Shown here: positions 1 through 7,560 of the stretch, piece after piece
Layout: each line of letters starts with the position of its first letter
Numbering within the stretch: position 1 is the first letter of the stretch
Origin: an uncultured Clostridia bacterium
GTDB taxonomy: Bacteria > Bacillota > Clostridia > Oscillospirales > Acutalibacteraceae
NCBI GenBank assembly: GCA_947630835.1
Contig: CANRIZ010000023.1
Coordinates: 1-39,108 of the forward strand
DNA: 39,108 nucleotides
Reading direction: 5' to 3'
Position numbers and translations under genes: made by a program
Notes under the pieces: generated by a model
The model's input: only the letters and a program-made list of their open reading frames with translations
Database searches by the model: none
Told to the model about the DNA's origin: nothing

Positions 1-1211
1 TCCATATCCTCCAGAGAGAAGTCAACCCTGATTTTCTTTGACTGGATTTCTCCCTTGGAAAGTTGAACAACCGTCTCCACATGCTCCGTATGCGGGAACA
101 TATCGACGGGCTGAATTTTTCTTACCTTGTAACCGTTTTTGGTAAGATAAAACAAATCCCTTGCGAGCGTTTCGGGGTTGCAGGAGATATAAATTACTTT
201 CTTGGGCGAAAGCTTTACAAGCGAGGTCAAAAACGGCATATCCGCTCCGGCTCTCGCAGGGTCCATAATCACCGCGTCAATCCCCTGCCCACGGGAGGCG
301 AGGGCTTTCATAAACTCCCCCGCGTCGCTTTTGTAAAACTCGATATTGCTTACGGAATTTAAACGGGCGTTTTCCTTTGCGTCCTTAATTGCGTCCCCGT
401 TTATTTCAACGCCGATAACGCTCTTAACGCCGCCGCTTGCGATAATCCCTATAGTACCCGTGCCGCAGTAAGCGTCAATTACGGTTTCGTTTTTCTTAAA
501 ATCCGCAAACTCCAAAGCTTTATTATACAAAATTTCCGTTTGTACGGGATTTATCTGATAAAATGCGCCGGGCGAAATTCTGAATTTAAACGAACAAAGC
601 TCCTCGGTGATTTTCCCGTCGCCGTACAATATTTCGCTCCTGTCGCCCAAAACCATACTTGTAAACCTGCCGTTGACGTTCTGTACAACGGTTGTAATCT
701 CGGGGTGCAGTTTTATTAATGCGTTGATAAACGAGCGTTTTTTGGGAAATTCCGCCCTTGCGGTTACCAAAACCACCATAATTTCTCCGCTCTTAAAGCC
801 TGTTTTAACAAGCAAATGGCGCAAAAAGCCCTCCCGCGACGTTTCGTCATACGGCTTCAATTTAAAGCTTTTAAGCAGTTTTTTTACGCTTTGGCAGATT
901 TCATCGGCGCGGTTATCGGTAATAAGACAGCGTTCGATATCCACCACCCTGTGGCTCGACGACCGGTAAACCCCGGCGACCGTTTTTCCCCTTACGCTTG
1001 CGAAAGCGTACTGTGATTTGTTGCGGTAATTATAGGGGTTTTGCATACCGATAATCTCGCTTACCCTGCCGAATTTCCCCAAAAGCCTGATTTCGGTTTT
1101 CATCTTATGGCTCAACTGCTCCTCATAAGTCATATTGAGAAGCTGACAGCCCCCGCATTTTTTGCGGTAGGGGCAGATTAAATCCTTGTTGTTATGCACG
1201 TTTTCGCTCAT
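1..1211 (-). CDS. rlmD: 23S rRNA (uracil-5-)-methyltransferase, RlmD/TrmA family (3' end outside window)
   Basis: I translated this by eye from the minus strand; about 403 codons are present and the stop lies beyond base 1. The N-terminus carries CPYRKKCGGC, and a further Cys in ERCLIT completes the usual four-Cys iron-sulfur site. The middle has GAFYQINP and the SAM-binding DAYCGTGTIG. Near the C-terminus are MDPARAG, the catalytic-Cys motif ISCNPETLARDL and PHTEHVETV, all typical of the family, which makes m5U in 23S rRNA (or tRNA) using SAM. The ATG at 1211 follows GAGGAG at good spacing. The visible end (FSLEDM) resembles clostridial members with an extra C-terminal region, so more protein is expected outside. 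There is no TRAM-like segment before the Fe-S site. Whether the target is U1939, U747 or a tRNA cannot be told from sequence. Confidence 0.88.
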   Translation of the reverse strand, partial: MSENVHNNKDLICPYRKKCGGCQLLNMTYEEQLSHKMKTEIRLLGKFGRVSEIIGMQNPYNYRNKSQYAFASVRGKTVAGVYRSSSHRVVDIERCLITDNRADEICQSVKKLLKSFKLKPYDETSREGFLRHLLVKTGFKSGEIMVVLVTARAEFPKKRSFINALIKLHPEITTVVQNVNGRFTSMVLGDRSEILYGDGKITEELCSFKFRISPGAFYQINPVQTEILYNKALEFADFKKNETVIDAYCGTGTIGIIASGGVKSVIGVEINGDAIKDAKENARLNSVSNIEFYKSDAGEFMKALASRGQGIDAVIMDPARAGADMPFLTSLVKLSPKKVIYISCNPETLARDLFYLTKNGYKVRKIQPVDMFPHTEHVETVVQLSKGEIQSKKIRVDFSLEDM

Positions 1212-1220
1212 AATCTCCTC

Positions 1221-1263
1221 AAAAAAAGGCAGAATAAAGACTTAATACGTTCCCTATTCTGCC
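1221..1263 (-). terminator. Rho-independent terminator after pilD
   Basis: On the minus strand GGCAGAATA pairs perfectly with TATTCTGCC (9 bp) across an 18-base loop and is followed by seven T. It ends the yfhO-pilD unit. The T run directly touches the ribosome site of the rlmD gene. Confidence 0.88.
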
Positions 1264-1274
1264 AAAATCCCGAT

Positions 1275-2087
1275 TTATAAAAATAAATTGACGTACCAAT
1301 TTATAAGTAAATCGCCGAACATCAGCGACGTAAAAATCCCCACCGCAAGATGCGGACCGAAAGGCACCTGCTTTTTCATATTCTCCTTTTTAAGGGAATT
1401 TGTAACCAAAAGATATACCGTGCCCGCCAAGCCGCCTACAAGCAGCGCAAATATCACCTTTATCGCGCCCAGAGCAAAGCCTGCGGCGAACATAAGCTTA
1501 ATATCCCCGCCGCCCATGGCGTCCGGCTTAATGTAAGCTATAAGGTAGAACAAAACGCTGACAATAAGCGACCCCGCAATCCTGCTTATAAGCTCCTTTT
1601 TGTCCCAGCCGTTTGAAATAAGCGAGTCGATATAAATTACAATGCCGCCGAGCAAAATTGTTATCCACATAGAATCGGGAATAAACATATGCTTAAAATC
1701 AATGCAAAAGGTTACAAAAAGAGCCGAGCAAATCATAAAATACCCGAGCAGCGCGAGCTTTAGCTCGCAGCCCGTGCCGAAGACGTAAGCCATTACGAAC
1801 ATAATGCCGGTAATGCTTTCGCCTATGGGATAGATAGGGGAGATTTTCGCCTTACAGTAACGGCATTTACCCCTCAAAAACAGCCAACTGAACAGGGGAA
1901 AAAGGTCGTACCATTTAAGCTCATGCTTACAATTCGGGCAAAACGACGAACCCTTTTTGAAGTCGATACCAAGAGGTATTCTGTAAACCAGTACGTTTAA
2001 AAAGCTTCCGATGCAAATGCCGAAAATAAATATTATAACCGATATGTAAATACGCATCGCAAGCAAAAAAACTTCATAATCCGCCAT
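1275..2087 (-). CDS. pilD: Type IV prepilin peptidase / N-methyltransferase PilD
   Basis: A 270-residue polytopic membrane aspartyl protease that removes the short leader of prepilins and methylates the new N-terminus. Visible are the N-terminal hydrophobic helix with GSFLNVLVYR, two CxxC zinc pairs (C50/C53 and C75/C78) of the methyltransferase domain, the first catalytic Asp (D130 in CIDFKHMFIPD) and the second in GGGDIK (D195). Several membrane helices follow. Length and layout match bifunctional PilD/GspO rather than the shorter TadV/FlaK forms. The ATG at 2087 has AAGGAA six bases upstream; the preceding yfhO gene stops three bases before it, so the two are co-transcribed. It is the only prepilin peptidase in the window and presumably processes the five prepilin-like proteins upstream. 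An internal Met at residue 11 is a less likely start. Confidence 0.93.
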   Translation of the reverse strand: MADYEVFLLAMRIYISVIIFIFGICIGSFLNVLVYRIPLGIDFKKGSSFCPNCKHELKWYDLFPLFSWLFLRGKCRYCKAKISPIYPIGESITGIMFVMAYVFGTGCELKLALLGYFMICSALFVTFCIDFKHMFIPDSMWITILLGGIVIYIDSLISNGWDKKELISRIAGSLIVSVLFYLIAYIKPDAMGGGDIKLMFAAGFALGAIKVIFALLVGGLAGTVYLLVTNSLKKENMKKQVPFGPHLAVGIFTSLMFGDLLINWYVNLFL

Positions 2088-2090
2088 AGC

Positions 2091-4955
2091 TTATTCCTTG
2101 CCCTTTTCGTCCGAATCTTTTGCCTGTTCTTCCCGTGCAAGCTCCAATTTCATTTTATGGACCTTACCCAAAAGCATAACCATTATTATGCCCAACGTCG
2201 CCGCGACCGAGATAAATATGCCCTCTTTAAGCCCGAGCGGGAAATATGACAGCTCTATCTCGTGCTCGCCCGACGGAAGCTCAAACATCATAATATGGCT
2301 TGCATGCTCGGTAAGCTCAACCGCTTCGCCGTCAACGAAAACCGTCCAGCCCTCGTCATACGGCATGGGAAGCGTCATAACGCAGTCCGATTTTGCGTTT
2401 ACCGTGCCGTAAATATGCGAGTTCTCAAACTCCTTTATTTGCAAAACGCCGTTGTCGACTATTTTATTGTAGGCTTCGGTAAATCTCGCTTCGCTTACCG
2501 AGCCTACCGACATTTGTATGGAATCGGTAAGCGGATATTCCGCTTCGTATTCCGAAAACTCTCTGTCGGGGTTTGAAACCTCAAGAGTATATTTTTCGCC
2601 TTTTGTGAAATAACCTATATCTATTAAACGCCTTTCGTAAACGTCAAAATCGCGTTTTTCGCCGTTTTGCCTGATAACGCTTAACGTCTGCATCGAGCCG
2701 CTGTCGGCAAGGGCAAAATACTCGGCGTCCTCCGAAGCCGTAAAGTCAAACGAGACTTTAAAATCATCCTTGACCGCCTTAAAGGAATACACGCCGCCAA
2801 CCGCGTCCAAAACCTGACCTAAGGTTTCCGCAGACAGCACATAGCTTTCGCCCTCGTTTGCGTCGTTTGCTTCGCCCGCAATTTCATACTCGTGGTCGTG
2901 GTCGTGCTGCTCCTGCGGTTCTTCCTCGGTAACCTGCTGTGCGTTTTCCTTGTTTTTGGCGGCTATATAATCGGAAATCGTATCCTTGTCCACTTCCTTG
3001 CAGTTTTCGTATTTGATATTTTCCGCATTGTGGAAATTAAACACGTTTTCCTCGCCGCATACGGCTTTAATAAGGTTATTCTGCACCTGAACGGGCAACG
3101 CAAAATAGGGGTCCCAGCCGTTTATATCCTTTGAAGCGCATACGCCGAAGGGCAGGGTGTATTTTACCTTGTAGACCGTGCCGTTTTCCTTTTCCTCAAC
3201 CTTTTCGTAAAACGGGCTGTTCGGGTCAATGGCGTCTATATCGTCGAAAACATATTTTATGGAAAAGAGCATATTGTAAACGGGCGTTTGCGCCGTGTAC
3301 TTAACTTTATTCATCTTGTTTCCTATATTTCCGAGCGTATACTGTGCCATGGAAAAATCAGCGTCCGCCAAAGACGAGAAGCAGGACAGACCGTTAAAAT
3401 TAAAAAATGCCGATAAGTTTGAAATTTTGCTGTTGTTTAAAAGCTCGAATCTGTTAATATCCTCAGAGCCGTATTTTTTGACGGCGTCGTTAATATCGCC
3501 TATTGTGCCCTTGCTGCCGTAATAATAGCTGTACTTTTCAAGAGGATAGATATTGTGTATGTTGGCAACGAACATTTCGCCGACAATAACCGCCGACAAT
3601 AAAACGGTTGTCACCTTGCCTGCGGAAGCGTTGTATTTTTTTATAATTATAAACGCCAAATAGACGAAAGCAAAAACGGCACTGATAATTACGGCGTAGC
3701 TTGTAAAATGGTTGCTGAATTTTGAATATTTTGTATAGATAAGCGCCGCCGCGATAAGCGCCGCCGAAATTCCGTACGCCCAAATCGGGGTTTCCTTTAT
3801 ATTCAAAATCGTTTCGTAAGCAAGCGTTATAATAAACAAAAGGTAGATAAACGAAAACCTGTACGGTAAACCTACCGGCGCGGAAAAGCCGTGCCAAAAA
3901 TAATTCATCTGCGGTATGCAGAAGGAAAAATAAAATATTGCGATTACCGCCGCCGTCGCAACCTTTTTATTGGGCTTTACGTTTTTAAGGAAGAAAAACG
4001 CGGGCAAGATTAAAAACGTGAGCATACTGCTCATAAGATAGGGCGCGGTATCCTCCGTATATTCAATTTGAACGGGCTTTATTCCGCTAAGGTTAAAGGA
4101 TAAGAAATCAAAGAAATTAAAAAACGCTTCCTTGCTTGTGAAATCCGACCTTGCCGCCGCGTTGCCTATGGCGTAAATTACGGGCAATATTACAACAAAG
4201 CAGATAAGCCCCGCAAAAAGCGAAGCCCCGCCGAATTTGAACATTACCTTCATAATCGGCGCTTCGTCCTCCGCCTTTTCGTCGGCGTTTTTTGAAATAT
4301 CCTTTGAGAAGATGAGATAGAAGAAGTAAAGCACGGCAAATATGCAAATCATATAGCCGGTGTAGAAATTTACGAAGACAGCGTACGCAAGGGAAACGAA
4401 ATAAAGCGTCGCCCTTTTGCCGTTTACTATGTTCTCGATTCCCAGTGCAATAAGCGGCAGCATTATAAGGGCGTCGAGCCACATAGTGTTGTAGTAATAA
4501 TCTATATAAAAGCCGCTGAAAGTGTATATTAACGGGAAAACGACGGAAAGTGCGCCGCCCGTTTTGAACTTCTTTTGTATGTAAAAGCTGAAAGAAGCCG
4601 CCATACACATAGTTTTTGCCAAGATTATAAAGAAGAAGGCTATATCTATATTGGAATTGTTAAAAGCAAGCGAAATTAAATTAAACGGGCTTAAAAGGTA
4701 GTAGCAAACCAAGCCGAGTTGATTGCCGCCGCCGAGGTTCCAGGAATAAAAGGCGAAATCTCCGCTTTTAAGCTTGGCGGAATATTCCGCAAGGAACGGG
4801 GCGTATTGCGACTGCGCGTCCGCACGCAGCACGGTCATTTCGCCGAAGGGCGCTACAGAGTTTACGGCGGCGACAGCGATAAATATCAGCGCCGCCAAAA
4901 GCGCGGACAAAAACATATTGATACGGCAGTTGTTTTTGCCTTTCCTTAAATCCAA
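2091..4955 (-). CDS. yfhO: YfhO-family polytopic membrane protein (GT-C-like)
   Basis: A protein of about 954 residues with many membrane helices in its first half, then a large extracytoplasmic region and one final helix before a charged tail. The N-terminal loop LRADAQSQYAPF and the C-terminal block GWTVFVDGEAVEL ... GEHEIELSYFPLG are characteristic of YfhO (PF09586). Family members in Gram-positives are linked to sugar transfer onto lipoteichoic acid or other surface polymers from lipid-linked sugars. The open frame reaches a GTG at 4964, but GGGGTGAT sits eight bases before a TTG at 4955, which I prefer as the start. An unusual acidic/His insert, with HDHDHEYE, lies in the outer domain. 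It has its own promoter after the pilin terminator and is co-transcribed with pilD, so a role in decorating pilins or the wall is possible but only inferred. Confidence 0.85.
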   Translation of the reverse strand: MDLRKGKNNCRINMFLSALLAALIFIAVAAVNSVAPFGEMTVLRADAQSQYAPFLAEYSAKLKSGDFAFYSWNLGGGNQLGLVCYYLLSPFNLISLAFNNSNIDIAFFFIILAKTMCMAASFSFYIQKKFKTGGALSVVFPLIYTFSGFYIDYYYNTMWLDALIMLPLIALGIENIVNGKRATLYFVSLAYAVFVNFYTGYMICIFAVLYFFYLIFSKDISKNADEKAEDEAPIMKVMFKFGGASLFAGLICFVVILPVIYAIGNAAARSDFTSKEAFFNFFDFLSFNLSGIKPVQIEYTEDTAPYLMSSMLTFLILPAFFFLKNVKPNKKVATAAVIAIFYFSFCIPQMNYFWHGFSAPVGLPYRFSFIYLLFIITLAYETILNIKETPIWAYGISAALIAAALIYTKYSKFSNHFTSYAVIISAVFAFVYLAFIIIKKYNASAGKVTTVLLSAVIVGEMFVANIHNIYPLEKYSYYYGSKGTIGDINDAVKKYGSEDINRFELLNNSKISNLSAFFNFNGLSCFSSLADADFSMAQYTLGNIGNKMNKVKYTAQTPVYNMLFSIKYVFDDIDAIDPNSPFYEKVEEKENGTVYKVKYTLPFGVCASKDINGWDPYFALPVQVQNNLIKAVCGEENVFNFHNAENIKYENCKEVDKDTISDYIAAKNKENAQQVTEEEPQEQHDHDHEYEIAGEANDANEGESYVLSAETLGQVLDAVGGVYSFKAVKDDFKVSFDFTASEDAEYFALADSGSMQTLSVIRQNGEKRDFDVYERRLIDIGYFTKGEKYTLEVSNPDREFSEYEAEYPLTDSIQMSVGSVSEARFTEAYNKIVDNGVLQIKEFENSHIYGTVNAKSDCVMTLPMPYDEGWTVFVDGEAVELTEHASHIMMFELPSGEHEIELSYFPLGLKEGIFISVAATLGIIMVMLLGKVHKMKLELAREEQAKDSDEKGKE

Positions 4956-4987
4956 AGATATCACCCCGAAAAATTCATATTTATATT

Positions 4988-5016
4988 ATTATAAAATATT
5001 TGTTTGCATTTTACAA
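4988..5016 (-). promoter_or_regulatory. Sigma-A type promoter for yfhO-pilD
   Basis: On the minus strand TTGTAA (5011-5016), 17 bases, then TATAAT (4988-4993). It sits between the pilin terminator and the yfhO start, in an AT-rich stretch, giving a leader of about 25-30 bases. Confidence 0.6.
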
Positions 5017-5027
5017 TATAAAATATC

Positions 5028-5058
5028 AAAAAAGAACAGAGAGATTAACCCTCTGTTC
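5028..5058 (-). terminator. Rho-independent terminator of the downstream pilin gene
   Basis: On the minus strand GAACAGAG pairs with CTCTGTTC (8 bp, 9-base loop) and is followed immediately by TTTTTT. It begins about 23 bases after the pilin stop codon and separates the pilin from yfhO. Confidence 0.88.
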
Positions 5059-5081
5059 CGCATTTTTACTTAATTGTAAGT

Positions 5082-5516
5082 TTATCCTTTTGACGCCGGC
5101 TTTTCGCTCATTGAAGGATTGTGATCTGTTGCACTGTAGTTCGGGCAAGTAACTTTGTATTTAGAAGCTGTTGCTCCGTCAAATTCTACATTAATTGTAT
5201 ATGCAGCTGTTCCTGCCGGACAAGTAGGAATACCGTTAGTATCTGTTTTGCCTTCAAAGAGCTTTTTGAAACCGGCATCTGAAGAAGGATCTGTCTTGCT
5301 GGTATCGGTAATGGGATCGCCATTATTGCCGGTCATGTAGTAAGTGCTGAGGCAGCCCTTAATAATTCTGATGTTAGAATCGCAAGTCTTAATTCTTGCA
5401 TTCTTTGTTACCGAACTGAAAATCGGCACTGCTACCGCAACAAGGATACCGAGGATAACAACAACGATCATCAATTCAACGAGTGTGAAACCTTTTTTAC
5501 TCATAAGTTTTCTCAT
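5082..5516 (-). CDS. pilA: Type IV prepilin, probable major pilin
   Basis: A 144-residue prepilin. The leader MRKLMSKKG is short and basic, cleavage is expected at G/F, and the mature protein starts FTLVELMIVVVILG with Glu at +5, followed by the hydrophobic assembly helix. The globular part has four Cys (CDSN, GCLS, TCPAG, TCPNYS), enough for two disulfides. The gene sits alone between its own TTTACA/TATAAT promoter and a strong terminator, with a near-perfect ribosome site (AAAAGGGAG). Its codons are richer in GTT, GCA and ACA than those of its neighbours, which prefer GCC and GCG. Isolation, strong signals and codon bias point to high expression, hence the major-pilin call; that is inference. 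The other small pilin at 5719 is the alternative. Confidence 0.88.
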   Translation of the reverse strand: MRKLMSKKGFTLVELMIVVVILGILVAVAVPIFSSVTKNARIKTCDSNIRIIKGCLSTYYMTGNNGDPITDTSKTDPSSDAGFKKLFEGKTDTNGIPTCPAGTAAYTINVEFDGATASKYKVTCPNYSATDHNPSMSEKPASKG

Positions 5517-5616
5517 AGTAAAAATCTCCCTTTTTAAAATAATTTTTTATATGATGGGCAGTGCCCAAGATACCTTAGATGAATTAAGAGCTTCGGGAAC
5601 ATTCCGTAACTCTTAT
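5517..5616 (-). promoter_or_regulatory. Structured 5' leader of the major pilin mRNA
   Basis: About 100 bases between the predicted transcription start and the ATG. It can fold TAAGAG with CTCTTA around an inner CGG/CCG, and a separate tight hairpin TGGGC-act-GCCCA, followed by an unstructured AT-rich ribosome site. I see no match to the c-di-GMP riboswitch cores. It may act in mRNA stability or translation. Confidence 0.4.
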
Positions 5617-5622
5617 AAGCAC

Positions 5623-5651
5623 ATTATATAATATATATACACATTTGTAAA
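5623..5651 (-). promoter_or_regulatory. Strong sigma-A promoter of the major pilin gene
   Basis: On the minus strand TTTACA (5646-5651), 17-base spacer, TATAAT (5623-5628). The upstream 65 bases are almost pure A/T with A- and T-tracts, like an UP element. Confidence 0.75.
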
Positions 5652-5718
5652 GTACTTTTATTAAAAAATGTTAAAAATTTTTAAATTTTTCTAAAAATTT
5701 ATTTAATTTTTTAAATAT

Positions 5719-6123
5719 TCAGTTGTGATTTTCATTGCTGCAAGTAACAATCAAGGCGGTTTTTTCGCCGTTTAGCCTAACGGTATAAACGTCGTCCTCG
5801 GGTATGGGCATCCTGCCGCCGTCAAGCATTGATAAATATTCCGGCGTAAACTTTTCCTTTGCCTCCTGCTCCGAAGCAACCGTAACGCTTTCCGACGTAC
5901 CGTCGGCAAAAATGTCTTTAAGCTCCGCTCCGTCATAAGTCATAAGGTACTGCGTGGCCGCTTTTTTGATTATAGCCATATTACTGCGGCAAGCCTTTTC
6001 CTGCGACCTGCTTACATTTACGCTGTATATCGGCACGGCTATTGCGACAAGAACGCCGAGGATAACAACAACTATCATCAATTCAACAAGGGTAAAGCCG
6101 CTTTTGTTCTTTAATTTTTCCAT
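5719..6123 (-). CDS. Type IV prepilin, small (second pilin)
   Basis: A 134-residue prepilin when started at the ATG at 6123, which follows GGGGGTTAAT; the frame is open further upstream, but that extension would bury the leader. The leader MEKLKNKSG precedes FTLVELMIVVVILG with Glu5. The assembly helix is almost identical to that of the neighbouring pilin, but the globular domain is unrelated by eye, acidic, and has only two Cys (ACRSN and VTCSN), which could form one disulfide closing the C-terminal loop. It has its own consensus promoter. It could be an alternative major pilin or an abundant minor pilin. No terminator is obvious after it, only A/T-rich inverted repeats, so some read-through into the next pilin is likely. 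Confidence 0.88.
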   Translation of the reverse strand: MEKLKNKSGFTLVELMIVVVILGVLVAIAVPIYSVNVSRSQEKACRSNMAIIKKAATQYLMTYDGAELKDIFADGTSESVTVASEQEAKEKFTPEYLSMLDGGRMPIPEDDVYTVRLNGEKTALIVTCSNENHN

Positions 6124-6196
6124 ATTAACCCCCAATCGAAAATGCGTTCCGATTTCGTTTAAAAAGTGTGAATATTCCGTACATCTTAACATTAAT

Positions 6197-6225
6197 ATTA
6201 TATTCGCGCAGGAAGCGTTTGTCAA
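6197..6225 (-). promoter_or_regulatory. Full-consensus sigma-A promoter for the second pilin
   Basis: On the minus strand TTGACA (6220-6225), exactly 17 bases, TATAAT (6197-6202). The leader is about 65 bases. This is the best promoter in the window. Confidence 0.82.
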
Positions 6226-6266
6226 GTATTTGCGCCGTATTTATGCGTAAATTTTTGCCGTAAATT

Positions 6267-6300
6267 GAACAACGCTCCGCCTTACGGCAAAGCGCTGCTC
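6267..6300 (-). terminator. Hairpin at the end of the main pilus operon (weak or partial terminator)
   Basis: GAGCAGCGCT pairs with AGCGTTGTTC (two G-U pairs) around an inner GCC-gtaa-GGC, about 40 bases after the stop of the 393-residue prepilin gene. It is followed by AATTTACGG rather than a T run, so it may stabilise the mRNA 3' end or terminate only partly. An outer TTGAAC/GTTCAA pairing competes with it. Confidence 0.4.
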
Positions 6301-6340
6301 ATCTGAAAGGTTCAAGTTATGAAAAAACGAACGAAAAATA

Positions 6341-7522
6341 CTATTTTGCCATTTCTATGAAATACGCCGTTCCCTCCGCGGCATAGGTCAAAGCCTTTTT
6401 AAGTGCGGGGCTTTCGCTTGCCTTTTCGATTATGGCAGGCGACCAGTCGTAATACTTATCTATTATAAGCTCGCCCAAAGCGTTGTTCTTTAATACGTTG
6501 TCCCTGAACGAGCGCAGCGTAGTCTTAACGCCCTCGCCTATTCTGTTGCCCGCCATAAGGAAGCTGATACTGCAGCCCGAGCCTATGTTCATTTCGCTCG
6601 AATTGCCCGTGGGAGTGCCGAAAGCGAAATCATAAAGCGAAATATACCTGATAACGTTCGCATGTTCCTTTAAATAAGGATAGGTACTTGTGCCGTCGCC
6701 CACATAAACCCCCGCCGTTCCGGTTTTATCCGTAACGTTGGGTAAGTTCGGGAGCTCGTCTCTTGTTTCACCTTCGGGAGCGTCCGTCGTATATGCGTAG
6801 CCCGCAACATAGTTGTTTGTAAGCGCATACATGTTTTTGTTGTTCATATTAATTTCCGCTTTGCTGTCCAAGGTGTTTTTAAGCGAAAACGACGTATGCA
6901 GCTCGTAATGGAAATCGTAATCCTTTGCGCTTTCAACGGTGATTGTTACGCCGCTTGGCAAATACTTATGCGGCTCGGTGCTTGTTTCCTTTTCAACGTT
7001 GTTTGTGTCTTTTTCAAAGGCGTCAATCGAAACCTCGTAATTTATATCGACCTTGGCTTCATCCGTGAACTTAAACCTGCGTGCCGTTTCCTGACCGCCG
7101 TTTAATACGTAGAAGTAACCGTTATATACGAACAGATAGGTATAGGTCTTGTCGGCGCCGTCCGCCCTGCCCGAAAAGGTCAGCGAGCCGTCGTCCGGAT
7201 TTTCCGTAAACGTGCCGAGCTCGGGGCAGGCGGTAAAGCTCTTGTTTGTATTTGTTTCCTCGGGATTGGAATACAACAAATCGACATTCGTCGCCGTGGC
7301 AAGCGAACCCGTACTCGCGTCAGCCTGAAATGCGCTCATTATCGCCTGAACCTCGGTTTGGATTATATAAAGCTGTTCAACCATACGGTATCTGCTCCAT
7401 ATAGAGCCGATAAGCTGGCCTATAAGCCCCGCCGCAAGGCCCATAAGGGCAAGAACGACCAAAAGCTCGACCAAAGTAAAGCCGCGCTTATCGCTTTTCA
7501 TTTTACCGATTACCTTGAACAT
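6341..7522 (-). CDS. Prepilin-like minor pilin (393 aa)
   Basis: A 393-residue protein with a prepilin N-terminus: leader MFKVIGKMKSDKRG, then FTLVELLVVLALMG with Glu5 and a long hydrophobic helix running into an amphipathic one. The rest is a large, mostly beta-type soluble domain of no family I recognise. Size and operon position fit a minor pilin of the GspJ/PilW kind that helps form the initiating tip complex. The ATG at 7522 follows GGAGG at nine bases, so the longer leader is real. It is the last gene of the long pilus operon and lies 38 bases after the giant prepilin gene. Its role as a tip or priming subunit is inferred from position and family architecture only. Confidence 0.8.
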   Translation of the reverse strand: MFKVIGKMKSDKRGFTLVELLVVLALMGLAAGLIGQLIGSIWSRYRMVEQLYIIQTEVQAIMSAFQADASTGSLATATNVDLLYSNPEETNTNKSFTACPELGTFTENPDDGSLTFSGRADGADKTYTYLFVYNGYFYVLNGGQETARRFKFTDEAKVDINYEVSIDAFEKDTNNVEKETSTEPHKYLPSGVTITVESAKDYDFHYELHTSFSLKNTLDSKAEINMNNKNMYALTNNYVAGYAYTTDAPEGETRDELPNLPNVTDKTGTAGVYVGDGTSTYPYLKEHANVIRYISLYDFAFGTPTGNSSEMNIGSGCSISFLMAGNRIGEGVKTTLRSFRDNVLKNNALGELIIDKYYDWSPAIIEKASESPALKKALTYAAEGTAYFIEMAK

Positions 7523-7560
7523 TGGCGCTGTCCTCCATTCCGAAGCTTGATTTTTTTAAC

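Noticed and set aside
5652-5718. Rho-independent terminator after the second pilin
   Set aside because: The inverted repeats are pure A/T with a two-base loop and no GC stem; more likely an A/T-rich upstream element of the next promoter.
5719-6225. Longer start (168 codons) for the second pilin
   Set aside because: It would place 34 extra residues before a normal prepilin leader and would begin inside the predicted promoter; the ATG at 6123 has a ribosome site.
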